Positions 20,954 through 32,394 of a stretch of DNA of 64,000 bases are shown piece after piece (position 1 is the stretch's first letter; each line of letters begins with the position of its first letter). Origin of the DNA: Paralithodes platypus (Eukaryota > Arthropoda > Malacostraca > Decapoda > Lithodidae); the NCBI GenBank assembly GCA_032716605.1, contig CM064512.1, positions 23,251,810 through 23,315,809 on the forward strand, given 5' to 3'. The notes under the pieces were generated by a model. It was given only the letters and a program-made list of their open reading frames with translations. It was not told the DNA's origin and made no database searches. Made by a program: the position numbers and the translations under genes.

Positions 20954-22892
20954 ATGGGGCAGCTAGGATTATATAAGGAAGGAGGCATAATTAAGTGTAG
21001 AGGCAGGATCCAGAAGGCGGACATTAATGATTCTGCGAAATATCCTGTCCTCCTTAGCTCCTCTCATTTGATTACCAAACTGTTGATTCGCAAATGTCAT
21101 GGGATCTGCCTACATTTTGGCGTAAATTATGTTCTGGCTTATATGCGACAACGTTGGTGGATTCCTAAGATGCGACAAGATATTAACACCTTACGAGCGG
21201 CCTATGCGGTTTATTTATGTGTACCGCACAGCGGGGTGTTTTTAGCCAAAATAGGGCTGTTTACGTGATCATTTTCATGCCTAAATAAGACCCAGAACGT
21301 AAAACAAGTACCTATCCCTGAAAGGGCATAAACAGAGCTTTCGAATGACACCATAACGATCCTTGTATGATGGATAGTTTTCTTGCAATAACCGTGCAAC
21401 GCGAGTGCAAAAAGCAGGTAATTCGGTACTTTCAGTACATAATTGAGTATGTAGCGAGTGAGAGAGGGAGGAGGGAGCTGAGATTTGTGTCAGTAGGTTC
21501 GCCGCGGTGGTCTGGAGCAGTCATACGCTCGCTAGTCTCCTGCCACCACTTGTCTCTCTCTCTCAGCCACATTACGTGCTGAAATTGCCACTCGAGTTAT
21601 GTCGAGCGCCGCCACATAGTCCAGCTTTATTTAACTCGACTTATGTTGCTCGCCGCTAATTAAGGGTTAAAGGGATCCACAATAGCTGTACTATCTGTAA
21701 AAGATTACAGGGTAAGCCTTACTCCCCAGTTGATCTACCTCCCTTGCCTGAGTTCAGGGTACAAAGGACTGAACCATTTCAGGTAACCGGGGTAGACTAT
21801 ACGGGAGTGATTCAAATTAGGGAATCGCCCGGTAATATCACTAAGGTATATGCTGTACTCTTCACATGTGCGGTAACCAGAGCGATTCACATTAAATTGA
21901 TTGACGACTTATCCAGTGAGGGGTTTTTACATACTTTAAGACGCTTTGCAGGTTGCAATGGTTTCCCTCAAATGATTCCGAGTGATAATGCGACTTGTTT
22001 CGTCGGGGCATCCAAATATCTCCAGAATATAATGGATGACCCGCAGGTTGTGTCTACCCTCACTGGAAAGAGTTGTCAGTGGAAATTCATACCAGCATGT
22101 GCACAGTGGTTCGGGGCGATTTGGGAGAGGACAATAGGTATTGTCAAATCTTCCATGAAAAAGGTATTAGGGAGAGCCCTGGTGAATAAAAAAGAGTTGC
22201 AAACCGTGTTAACGGAGATTGAGATGTCAGTCAATGACAGGCCCTTGACCTATACCTCGGCAGATATTGATGACCTCTTACCCATTTCGCCTTCCATGCT
22301 AACACTTGGACGAAACTTTAATCCCTTTCCTAGGTCGTCAGTAACCAACGAAGATCTACAAGATCCTACGTTCGGCGATGCTGACGCCACACATTGTCCC
22401 TTTCAATATATGAACAAGGTGTCAGACGATTTATGGAAGAGGTGGTCACAAGAATATTTGCTGTCTCTTCGAGAACGTCACTCTAATATAATCAAGGGGA
22501 TGAATCACCAGTGGCCTCGTATCGGGGATATCATATTGATTCATGATGAGCGTCCTAGATTATATTGGAAGCTTGGTAGGATTGTCAATTTGTTCCAGGG
22601 CATTGATGGTCATATTAGGGTTGCTCGATTACAGACTTCGACTGGGATTACTACTCGCCCAGTCGTAAGGTTATATCCCTTGGAGCAGGATGTAAAACTG
22701 CCTGATGTTACCGGCGCCTCTACTGATATACCTCTACAGGGGAGTGCTGGTGACAGTGGTCCTCTGGGTGGAGCTGTTGATAATGGGAAGGATGATCCTC
22801 CTCTGGCTTCCAGTGGCGCTCGCCCCAAAAGGAGGGCGGCTATGAGTTCCGTGGATCTTTGGAGATCTAAGATAAACCAAGGCGATGTTTGA
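20954..22892 (+). pseudogene. BEL/Pao integrase, split only by a MITE
   Basis: The part up to about 21186 encodes the start of the HHCC zinc domain (KCHGICLHFGVNYVLAYMRQ, RQDI). Removing the MITE and one TTAA rejoins it in frame to a segment that includes SCTICKR. The catalytic triad is present: VDYTG, PSDNATCF and IWERTIGIV. The C-terminal domain includes RIGDIILIHDERPRLYWKLG, with a Pro/Gly/Ser tail and a basic stretch (RPKRRA). The frame closes 49 bp before the 3' LTR. Apart from the MITE the integrase looks undamaged, unlike the RT and protease. Confidence 0.85.
21187..21666. mobile_element. TTAA-flanked MITE, family D, copy 2 (in the BEL integrase)
   Basis: 480 bp between TTAA at 21183-21186 and 21667-21670, nearly identical to 5854-6332. 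Excising the element plus one TTAA restores the integrase frame across the site, so insertion post-dates the BEL element. Confidence 0.9.
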
Positions 22893-23507
22893 TATCCTTT
22901 TGTATATTGCTACTGAATATTGTATTTGGTGGCGGGCAGTATGTCGGGAATGGTGTATGATGATCCCGACAGTTTTGAGTCCAATTGGGTATTTGAATTT
23001 GGCAGTATTGTATAGTAAATACGATTTCGGCTAGTACCTTATGTACTGTAGTATATTATTAATTGTAGGTTAAATATTATCTGTAATGCATAAATATATA
23101 CATCAGCTCTAGATGTATCATGAAACCAAATCATAGGTTAGAAATATTATGAGCCTGCAGTCATAATGTAATCTCGCGAAGCAAGAGAACGCCGGCCGTC
23201 AGTCTCATAAAATCAGCTGTAACAATCACTCCTCCCTCCGGCCCGGACTCAACATAGAATTCACCATGTGCTATCACGATTAATATATATCTTCAGTCCT
23301 ACACTAGTACATCACCAGTCCTCTAAGCTAAGTTCATAATGTATTGATATCGTATTATGTGAACATTCCTACATGTCATTCATATGAATTAGCCGTGTGT
23401 AAGAGGACAGGAAACCACCCATATAAATCTTCATATTGGTAATTATATTATTTAACTTATTGTCGGGATGAATTCACGTACTAGTGATTGCATAATCTAA
23501 CCTATAT

Positions 23508-24374
23508 TTATATTTTATTAATTTCACCACAACACCAAACACCCCCAATGAAATTAATTAAAGTATATATGATCCATTGGAATTCGAACCCGGGTTATCA
23601 CACACAGATTTTTGCCACCTTAATTAACCCGTAGAGTGTCAGACAATTATTGACCCTATGCATCTGCCAGTGCCAGAGGATTTTTTATTTTTACTTTTTT
23701 GGCTAAATCTATCAAGTTGGGTGAAAAAGGAAGGATAATGGTAAAAAAAAACACTCCCCTTGTCCATTTTCGCCAGAAATCAGGTCCCCGATGGTCCCGA
23801 ATGTAGACTTTTATGGTATCGGAACTATAGGTAGGAGGGTAGTGGGAGGGTGGTTTGGGGGATAGTGGGGGTAAGGTAGAAGCGTAATTGACTGTGTTAT
23901 AAATATGAAGAAGATTGGTGAGGTAGTTTCGCCACCACGAATTTTCCTTTTTTTCCTTTTCTTCGTTCAGATACGCTAGAAGTGGGTGGTGGGAGGCGGT
24001 TGGGGGTGTGGTGAGGGGAAGGCAGAAGGGTAAGGGACTTGTCACACAAATATGGAACCGATTGGTGCCGTCGTTTCGCCGCCACTGATTTTCCTTTTTT
24101 TTCCTTGTGAGGCGACCAATAGTCAGCGAGTGGGTGGGGGAAAGGGGTTGTGTTGGTGGTGGCAAGAAGCCAGAAGGGTAAGGTACATGTGGTAGAAATA
24201 TGAAAGCCATAGGTGCAGTTGTTTCGCTGCTACGATTTGTTTTCGGCGAGTCCGTATATATACGGACCTGGCACTGGGCATGACAAGACCCTAGTCCGTA
24301 TATATACGGACCTGGCACTCTGCGGGTTAAATTAACCATTATACCACCAGGACGGTTAAAGGTTTATGCACACG
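23508..24374 (-). mobile_element. tRNA-derived SINE split by a MITE
   Basis: Read on the minus strand, the head at 24374-24336 has CCTGGTGGTATAATGGTTAA, an A-box-like sequence. After the MITE it continues with GATAACCCGGGTTCGAATTC, holding a B-box (GGTTCGAATTCC), then an AT-rich tail ending AATAAAATATAA at 23508. Candidate target duplication CTATAT at 23502-23507 and 24375-24380. With the MITE removed, the two boxes return to tRNA-like spacing. Confidence 0.65.
23628..24326. mobile_element. TTAA-flanked MITE, family E, inside the SINE
   Basis: About 699 bp with inverted ends TTAACCCGTAGAGTGTCAG and TTAACCCGCAGAGTGCCAG (two mismatches in 19). TTAA flanks lie at 23624-23627 and 24327-24330. 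The interior has three degenerate ~145-bp direct repeats marked by GTTTCGCYRCYAC near 23927, 24073 and 24218. A 27-bp direct repeat containing the palindrome TCCGTATATATACGGA occurs at 24249-24275 and 24293-24319. The long minus-strand frame here is a by-product of the repeats. Confidence 0.7.
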
Positions 24375-24401
24375 CTATATATCTAAATTTCCCACACCCC
24401 T

Positions 24402-25929
24402 CTTCTGGTTTCGCCCATCTAATCACGCATTCAGAAACATAGGCAGGGGTGAGGAATCTGAGGGTACAAAGGGCATGTGGGTTAGTGTGTCAATTTAAAG
24501 GACTTGGGGTCGACCCCTGCAGCATGGGCACAACCTGGGTGGTTGCGCTGTGAGTGAAAAGGATCTGCATACTCTCTTTGGAATATGGTGGGCACCCGGG
24601 TTGGGGTTGCGTTTGGCTCGTTTCTTCTCCGGTGTTCTTCTGGGCATCTCTTTGATGTCTTTTGGTGTTTCTTTGATGTGCTCTGTTTTTTCTCCTTTTC
24701 GTTGAATGGTGGGGTGATCTCCTGTATTGCGTTGGTCCAAATATTTCGGGTTTCTGGTGCGTCTTCCAGTTCTTGTGAGTTTCCTATTTTCAGTTCGGCT
24801 CTCCTTCCTTCTTTCTTGTTAGCGTCTTCCCGTTCTTGATTACTTCCCAGTTTCTTTTCTATCTTCCTCTTCTTTCCTGTTGTCTCTCACATCCTTTTTT
24901 GTGTCCTTCTTTATCCCCTGATCCTATATTTCTCGTATTTCAAATACAAATCATAATGTAGTATGTTTAGTTTAATACATTCAATTATAGATGTTAGTAG
25001 TTAAATAACTTGTGCAAATAATGATAAATGGAGCAGAATTTCAAGTTCTGGAAGTCAATTTAATTAATTAACTTAACCGATGAACTTATAATTAACGTAA
25101 CTAGTTAATTTCCCAAATTTGAGTTAACTTAATTTAATTTAGTTGACATAATATCCATATTTACTTAACTAGTTAATTTAATGAGTTAATCGACCCAACT
25201 CTGTTTACCAGCATACTAATGTACCGGTGATGAAAAACGGAGCTATAAGCCGCGTTTTCCATCACCCCCACTCTCTCCGATAGACTGCAAAAGGTGTCGT
25301 ATTACACCATTAATACTTATGCTGCAGGCATATTTCCGCCTATTTCTGCCTTATTAGGGCTCATTCAGGCATTCCTGATTGATTAGGAAGGTGTCTGAAT
25401 GAAATTAATTTATTCAGCCGAATACTAGAAGAAAATAGCTTCAAAATTACACCAAAACGAGCTTCATAGCTCGTGGGGTTCACCCGCAGCGCTACCATAG
25501 ACATTCGCTAAAATGAGCATTTATCGCTAATGTCGCGATACATTTGCCTTTGGCCGTGCTGTATTTCTCGCGAGACTCTGACTCAGAGCCCTCAGTGCCG
25601 TGGCCGCCTGGCTGGGAGAAGATTGTTTGGCCTGTCATGCTCCCGCTCCCTTGCACTCGATTCTATAGGCTTTAAGAAGCTTTAAAAGCCTGTAAATTGC
25701 TGTAAATTGCCATGGCATTCGAGAACGGCTCCCGCAGGGAAAGGGTTAACGGTGTCAAATGTCAAACCAACTCAATCCTGCTCCTACGCTGGTTTAAGGA
25801 AGTGAAGAAGTAAATCTTTTGGGCTACCCGGCAAGCGCGATAGGCCTCACGGAAGGCTTCCTATAGGGAACGCGATAGGCCTCACGGAAGCAAGACCATA
25901 AAAAAAGCCTTCCAAAAAAAAAAAGGGCC
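24402..25929. other. No gene; short repeats
   Basis: Contains a perfect 12-bp palindrome GGGGTCGACCCC near 24506 and a duplicated GCGATAGGCCTCACGGAAG at about 25838 and 25871. The right end of a probable TTAA MITE (GCAGGGAAAGGGTTAA) lies near 25735-25750. No coding signal was recognised. Confidence 0.45.
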
Positions 25930-26345
25930 TATCAAAACAAAGGATTTTGTCTCTAGGTGAGATAATTCCCCTCTAGTACTCATCCATGTGTTTCTCACCC
26001 CTCCCCCTCCCCTCCTTCCCCACCTTATTCCCCCCTCCCCCCCCTCCTCAATTATCACCTATTTATCCTCTTATTATCATCATTTATCGGTTATTTTTCT
26101 CTCCCGCGATAATGTAGCACAAGTGGGTTGCATAAAAGATCGTTATGCAACACCCAGACACCGGCACACACCGCCCCGCTCGTCTCAGTTGACTCCCAGA
26201 CAGCGAGAGGGGAGGGCTGCCTGTGGCTCTCTCTCGCCTGAGATTATGACCGGGTGGCCAATATCTTCGTTTTTCACCACCCAAATGCTTTTCCCACTTA
26301 TTTTAGCACTCTTGAAGGTTCATATATACATCATATATGTAAAAT
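25930..26345. mobile_element. Diverged second copy of MITE family F interior, opposite strand
   Basis: The order GGTGAGATAATTCCCCTC, a C-rich tract, CCTCCTCAATTATCACC and a late TTATGACCGGGTGGCCAATA parallels the reverse complement of 9880-9520. Ends were not placed. Confidence 0.5.
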
Positions 26346-27303
26346 AAAGGCATACCGAAAACAAATAATGCTTTATATTGTAAATATAACGAATTCTGTC
26401 AGAATCCAGGGCTAGAAATGCACAAATAACTACCCTAGCACTTAGGTCTATATCGCGCTTGTCAGGTTAAGTATATATCTGAAAGCAAGTCATCATATTT
26501 CATTGGCGAGTGTACAAAAAATCAACCTAAATGTAGTCTTAAAATAGTCTAAACATACACCAAAGCCAAGTAACTCATGACCATTCGAAATTGAGATTTT
26601 GTGTATTAATCCTAAAACAAGTGAGTTTTGAAATTTATGAGTGTAAAAATTATATATATATATAATATTCTAATATACTATTAGAAACTCCAAAATGTTC
26701 TCCAAACCCGAATATGCGAGGAAATAATAGCGTTGTTGTTGTTGTTGTTAAAACAACAACAACAGTGTGTTTGCTTGTACGATCTTCGGGGAAAGGAATG
26801 CTTCGTTTATTAAACCCTCTTAGTAGCGTTTTATGTGAATGTTTTCAAAACTAATGGAACTGAAATTGTGTGTGACTTCCAAATCAATCTGGTGATCTCG
26901 GAACTTTAAAATAATTGTAATAGTTTCAAAATCTGACCTAGTTTATAATTATATGAAATGAATAGTCTTGTACAATGTTGCCAATGTAGCGGCTACCACT
27001 AGATCCAGCAAATCAGTTCTGTCTAGCGACATCAAGACATGATGAATTCTAGCGATGTTAAAGAAATTTATAAAAAAATTAGGAATAGTGGAGATAATTC
27101 GATTGCTATAGATGATTCTAGATACTTTACCTTATTTTTTTAGTCACATTATGTAAGATTTTAGTGTCTGGGGACTATCTAGCGACTTTTCAATTCTATT
27201 CTAGCATATCCATTTGTGCTTTATTTGATCCTGAACTTGTATTGTAATTTTGCTCTATTTCTCCACAACACTTCCTATATGGTATAGTGTATTGTTTTAA
27301 TAT
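26346..27303. other. No gene; short perfect palindrome at about 26733-26765
   Basis: AT-rich DNA. A GTT-repeat run, AAAA loop and CAA-repeat run form a near-perfect hairpin. Nothing else recognised. Confidence 0.5.
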
Positions 27304-27310
27304 ATATACC

Positions 27311-27367
<57 letters not shown>

Positions 27368-27441
27368 ATATATATATATATATATATATATACCGGTATA
27401 TATACAGTATATATATATATATCATTATATATATTTATATA
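27304..27441. repeat. (TA)n with ACCGGT interruptions
   Basis: Long TA microsatellite with two TATACCGGTATATA interruptions (about 27307 and 27391). LINE J copy 2 follows directly and TA repeats resume on its other side. Confidence 0.9.
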
Positions 27442-27882
27442 TTTCGTATCATTAACTCCCGTCCACTCACCAACTCTCTGCAATCTCTCTCTCTCCGCCG
27501 CAATGTTGCATCTCTCTCGCTACTATGGTAATCAGTGTTCCTCAGAGCTATCCCAGTGCATGCCACCTCCTTTACGTAGGGAACGTGGTACCCATCTTGC
27601 AACTCAATCCCACCCCTACTCTGTGCAACTCTCCAACCCAAGAGTGAAACGTTACTCTCAAACTTTCTTCTACTCAACAGCTGAGCTCTGGAACTCTCTC
27701 CCAGAATCAGTTTTTCCCGCTTCCTATGACTTAAATTGCTTCAAACTCCGTGTGTCCAGGCATTTTGGCTCGAACGTCCCTTGATTTTGTCACTCTTTCA
27801 ACTATGGGGGAGGCACTCGCTATAGGCAGTTGTGCCTTTTGCCTCCCTCAATCACATAGAAAAAATAAAAAATAAAAACAAA
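27442..27882 (+). mobile_element. LINE family J, copy 2 (3' end only)
   Basis: Matches 13035-13474 of copy 1 and ends in an A-rich AAAAATAAAAAATAAAAA tail. It encodes the terminal RT segment to RHFGSNVP with a small deletion (RYYGNQCSS). Inserted in a TA tract. Confidence 0.9.
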
Positions 27883-27899
27883 ATATATATATATAATTA

Positions 27900-28392
27900 T
27901 ATACTAGGAGGGGTACCCGGCGTTGCCCGGGTTTAAATTCTACTACCATAATCACCATCATCAATCACTACTACCACAATCATCACAATACTACTACTAC
28001 CATAATCACCGGCCTCGACCTCCCTGTGCCTCATTAAACGGCGACCTCGATTTCGGCCGCTAAATGACCTCCGATTTTGGATCTGACCTCATCCGTACCC
28101 CCATTTTGGGGAGCTGCGAACAACTTTCGTTCCATACACCTTTTCGATCGGAGGCCTTCTTCTGCCCCAAACGGCCATTTTTGTCGCTCCCGTTTACTGC
28201 ATAAGTTCTGCCGAAAGTTCTGCCGAAAATTTTATTAAACAAAAGTGTCTCTGATTTCCACTAAACTCGCCTAAACCCATCTCCAAAGCCAGGGCTTTCC
28301 AACGGTGCCCCACACTCCCACCTGGCACCAAAACTGTGGGAGGAATTTAGTAACAAAGGTCGGGTAACTGACAAACAGACAGACAAACATTG
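27900..28392. repeat. Dispersed-repeat-like segment (GGCGTTGCCCGGG ... ACAGACAGACAAAC)
   Basis: Starts GGGGTACCCGGCGTTGCCCG and ends ACTGACAAACAGACAGACAA, motifs I associate with widespread arthropod repeats. No coding region. Assignment is tentative. Confidence 0.35.
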
Positions 28393-28396
28393 ACCT

Positions 28397-28399
<3 letters not shown>

Positions 28400-28471
<72 letters not shown>

Positions 28472-28518
28472 ATATAGCGTATATATATATGTGTATACAG
28501 TATATATATATATATATA

Positions 28519-28550
<32 letters not shown>
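28400..28550. repeat. (TA)n microsatellite
   Basis: Nearly pure TA with GCGTA and CAGTA interruptions. Confidence 0.9.
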
Positions 28551-28552
<2 letters not shown>

Positions 28553-29133
28553 GATTATGAATGATTGTCAAAGAGTCATTAATGAATGTTAAATACATTT
28601 TATTTTCCCACAGGAACAGCGTGTATCACCAGTGAGGCAATAATCAAGCCCTTTACAAGAGGCTTCAATTATAGAGTGAAGGTATTCTGTGATAGTGCTC
28701 AAGTAAACATTACACACACAAACTGCTGCTCAAGAAAACAAAAATTCAATTAGTGTTGACAATGTAAAAATAAACACTGATATATTGTTAATAAAGATAG
28801 TGACCATGCTACTGTAGTGTCAAAGTGAACATTGTCACTCATTATAAAATATAAGAACAGTCGTCTATACATAATTATCAAGGTGAAAATTGTGACTATA
28901 TAAACTTATAGTCATCATAATACTGGAATGTCAAAGAAAAACATTGGGAACTATATCTGAAAAATATAATCTTTATAATACATTAGTGTCATAGTAAACA
29001 TTGTACATTATTTAAACAAATACATTAACATATAAAGCAAAATGTTGGGGTGAATATTGAGGTATCTGTGAAGAGTTTAACATAATATATAAAGTTTCTC
29101 TGTGGAAAGGACTAAAGTAAATATAAAGTAATA

Positions 29134-29817
29134 ATGCCTACTTCAGGAAAGTACCTAATTAATGGTCTGCGTTATGCACTTATGCTAAAGGATGTAGCAA
29201 GACTAGTTGTAGTTACAATCTTAACATGGGCAACCCCTACTAAAGGTTCTAATGTTACGTTTGAGGAGTACTTTACTAACGATCTTAAGCTTTCCAAAAC
29301 AAAATGTAACTTTGATACAACTCAAAAGCCGAAAATCGAGAACTCCTGTGATTGTGCAGACTTTGATGAGACACTTCTTGCTAAATGCTTAACATTAGCC
29401 TGTAAACATGATCCAAACTGGACTGATTTTGATTGTAGCAAAGTGTTAGACTACAATAAACAATTGAAAGACCTTAGGAATGACTATGCTCATGCTACAA
29501 CTATAAGCCTCACTGATACAGAACTTGATGATAAAATGACGAAACTTACTAATATCTTAACTAATAGTTTAGATGCAGCCAAAGCAACATTTAAGAGGGA
29601 TGATTCAGAGTTGGACTCAGAAAAGTCTGAAATGAAAAATAAGCTTCACGACTTACGTCAGAGCATTTTTGGAAAGGATGAAAGATTAGCAGCTTCACTA
29701 GATGACATCATCGAAGAAGGCAAGAAAGAACTGGAAATTATTCTGAAAATGTTTACAACGTTTGACCCTCTACACGCAGTGCGTCCCACTGGGCTGAAAC
29801 TACAAGTAGCAAAGCTT
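29134..29817 (+). CDS. HEPN-domain exon of a HEPN-NACHT protein
   Basis: ATG at 29134 opens a frame of about 228 codons before LINE sequence begins. The N-terminal NGLRYALMLKDVARLVVVTI is followed by cysteine-rich CDCADFDETLLAKC. Residues 115-120 are RNDYAH, the Rx4H signature of HEPN nucleases and HEPN-like domains, as in DZIP3-type proteins. A Lys/Glu-rich helical tail follows. By family analogy the domain would be an adaptor or RNA-cleaving module of an intracellular sensor. Codon use is AT-richer than the LINEs and there are no internal stops. The frame runs artificially into the LINE fragment to 30189. The link to the NACHT exon is inferred from order and strand. Confidence 0.65.
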
Positions 29818-30293
29818 ATCTATCTATCTATCTATCTATTGCCTGACGCCGTGATCCCCGAAGGGGTGGCCACGAACGAACCGCCCCCATGCACCTCTGT
29901 CCCCAGTCAGTCGACGCCCCTCCCCCCAACCATCACCGCCTTCGTTCATGTAGTTCCTCACTCCATCCTTCCACCTCATATTCGGTCTACCTCTCCCCCT
30001 CTGTCCCTCCACCTCGCTCTCGTACACCCTCTTAGTCATTCTCTCGCTTTCCATACGTTCCATATGGCCGAACCATCTCAAGTTGTTCCTTTTCACACTT
30101 TCCAGCACATCTACCTCCACACCACACCTCCTTCTTACTTCCTCATTAGTCTGTCTATCCCTCCATGTAACTCCGCACGCACTCCTTAAGTAATTCATTT
30201 CCACTGCTCTCACTCTTGGTCTGAGTCTCTCAACCAACGTCCATGCTTCGCTTCCGTAAGTCAGTGTCGGGATTACCACACTGTCATGCAAGG
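29818..30293 (-). mobile_element. LINE 3' end with (TATC)n tail, inserted between HEPN and NACHT
   Basis: Minus-strand translation gives LTYGSEAWTL, YLRSACGVTWRDRQTNEEV, NNLRWFGHMERM and a GQRGRGRPNMRWKDG-like segment. These are the C-terminal hallmarks of RTE-like endonuclease/RT proteins. The tail is a TATC repeat at 29818-29836. CTTATCT flanks both sides (29816-29822 and 30297-30303, approximate), a likely target duplication. Confidence 0.75.
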
Positions 30294-30294
30294 A

Positions 30295-31942
30295 CTTATC
30301 TTAAGGTCATGATAAAGAGAGCAGATGCCAGTGGTAACGAAGAGAAGCTGGAATATTACAAACTATTAAATGCAATCAAGCCTGGAAAATCAGAACCTCA
30401 AATATTAATGATTGAGGGACAAGCTGGTATTGGTAAAACAATGCTGCTACAACATGTGGCCCAGGACTGGTTGGATGGCAGCCAAGCTCTTGAGGGTCTG
30501 GACAAATATGATTTGGTCTTAAGAATATTGTGCCGAGAAACACACATCCAATCCTTTGAAGAACTGATAAAGACAATGATGCCAAAGTTCTGCTCCAAGT
30601 ATCAGGACCTAGCGCTAGACATTATCAAGGATTGTCGCTTGATGGTGACGGTCGATGGGCTTGATGAGCAAACTGATCAGTCAAAGAAGCTCCTTCAAAA
30701 CCTTCTTGATGAACTGCAGGACCGTCCAAGTTGCACAATACTCTGTACATCCCGACCCGAGTCTATCCCAGATTTTAAGAGGAAAATTGGCAGATATATT
30801 ATGAGGGAAGCTGAACTCCTTGGGATTGCTAAGGGAGAGAGACGTCAGTTTTTGTTGAAGTACTTCAATGCTTGCTGCCCAAATAAAAACACAGATGAGT
30901 TGTTGCAGGTATGTGGAAAGGTACTACACCAGGAGCACTATGGGAAGCCTATTAACCTGGTGTTTCTTGTGTGGAAGTTCATCGATGACCCAAGTAGTAT
31001 TAATGAAGACAACACTCCCACTGACTTCTACGACTGGGTCCATCGGCTTGGTCTACAGAAACTGAAGGGACGACTCACAGACTGTTCTTTAGATATGTCA
31101 GACTTGGAGCAGCTGGTGTGTGAGGACCTAGGTCTGGTAATGTTACAGGACCTTGCACGAAACCAACTCGTCCTTTCTCCACAAGCAATAAGACAGTTTA
31201 AGTCTGCAAGTAAAGCACGAGGACTGACACAGTATACGGAAGTAATGTCTGCCTTCTTAGTATTGACTCGCGACTCAAGCCATATGAAAGACAAAGAAAC
31301 TTATTCTGCTCCACATAAGGGAATGCAAGAATACCTTGCATCCTTGTATGTGGTTGGCAAATTCATTAATGCCAAAGGCCATCGTACAATTAAATCTAGA
31401 CTTGCATCCTTGTATGTGGTTGGCAGATTCATTAATGCCGAAGGCTGTTGTACAATTAAATCAATTCTGAAGAATGCTGTGCCAAAACTACCAAGTAATT
31501 GCATCAATTTGATACAACACATTGCAGGTGTTTTGTATCAGCAACTGGATGCTAATGATCCTCGGCGGGTCACGGCAGCAAGTGAGGTGGTGGAGCTAAT
31601 GCACCAGGCTGGAGTCAAGGAAACCAGAGACTGGTTAGCATTATTGGAGGATACCAAGTGTTCTCCCGCTCTACTCCAGGCCATTGTTCCTCATATAGAT
31701 AATAAAGTGATCACGGTAACTGACGGCACTCTCAAATCCTGGTGTAAACTCCTGCCTCACCTGAAACAGAGAGAGGTAAAGATTGATCTTGATGGTGACC
31801 CCAGCCCCCTGGCCAACCTCTCCCTGGACTGTCTCCATCATCACCGCTACACGTGGGTAATACTGAGCCAGTATTTCCTTTGCCAGCACGTCACCACCGA
31901 CATGGGAGTTGTGGACAACTTCCTTCACCACATATTACCCAG
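30295..31942 (+). CDS. NACHT NTPase exon of a HEPN-NACHT (NLR-like) protein
   Basis: Open frame across the whole exon. Counting codons from 30243, in which frame the reading is open: Walker A GQAGIGKT at 59-66; Walker B LMVTVDGLDE at about 133-142; sensor CTSRPES at 168-174; winged-helix end APHKGMQEYLASLYVV near 359-374. The arrangement matches the STAND/NACHT ATPases of animal NOD-like receptors, which oligomerise on ligand binding. Two tandem 22-residue copies (LASLYVVGKFINAKG / LASLYVVGRFINAEG) lie at 31338-31469. The exon ends CCCAG at 31942 followed by GTAGGT, a strong splice donor, leaving a codon split after two bases. The 5' acceptor is not clear because LINE sequence lies immediately upstream. 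Confidence 0.8.
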
Positions 31943-32316
31943 GTAGGTCTTGTTACTTCACCAGGTGTGAGGACCACATGTTACTGATCACATGTACACT
32001 CACGCGTACTAAAAGTTGCTCAAGGGTGGGTCCTTCCTGTCCCTACTCCACCCTGGACAGGTGCAAGGGGGGAGTCCGGTCCAAGTCTACCCCCACCTTC
32101 CACCCCCAACTCTGGGGGAGTTCTCTAGCTGGCAGTTAGTAATTAGCAATAATTCTTCTCATGTATTATAAATTATTGTTAAATCATCATTGCACATGCT
32201 TACATTGGTCAACATTTAAAATATATTAGGAATTTATTAATACAATATACTGTATAATTGCATTCTCAAAATGAGTCTCTATACACAACATGGGCTACAA
32301 GAATCTCTGCTGTAGT

Positions 32317-32318
<2 letters not shown>

Positions 32319-32385
<67 letters not shown>
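32319..32385. repeat. (CT)n microsatellite
   Basis: Almost pure CT at the inner end of the left arm of the fold-back element. Confidence 0.9.
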
Positions 32386-32394
32386 AACACGCAG

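Larger units (their letters stand above)
13854..24396 (+). mobile_element. BEL/Pao LTR retrotransposon with SGNH-like ORF, nested insertions
   Basis: Full-length element bounded by TGT...ACA LTRs and a perfect 5-bp duplication CCCCT (13849-13853 and 24397-24401). Order: 5' LTR, primer site, SGNH-hydrolase-like ORF, gag, protease, RT, RNase H, integrase, 3' LTR. Stops and at least one frameshift make it inactive. Insertions after integration: an unresolved ~1.2 kb block at about 17408-18600, a family D MITE at 21187-21666, and a SINE with a MITE inside the 3' LTR. BEL/Pao assignment follows from the DUF1759-like gag, the YV(D/A)N RT box and the integrase type. Confidence 0.9.
22942..24396 (+). 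repeat. 3' LTR of the BEL/Pao element, interrupted
   Basis: Starts TGTCGGGAATGGTGTATGAT at 22942. LTR sequence stops at about 23507 and resumes at 24375-24396 (CTATATATCTAAATTTCCCACA). The intervening block is a SINE with a MITE inside. A purine-richer tract GGTGGCGGGCAG just upstream (22929-22940) could be the polypurine tract. Confidence 0.85.

Noticed and set aside
23656..24339. 227-codon minus-strand frame
   Set aside because: Lies entirely within the family E MITE and its internal repeats; no domain, and low-complexity Pro/Ser/Lys content.
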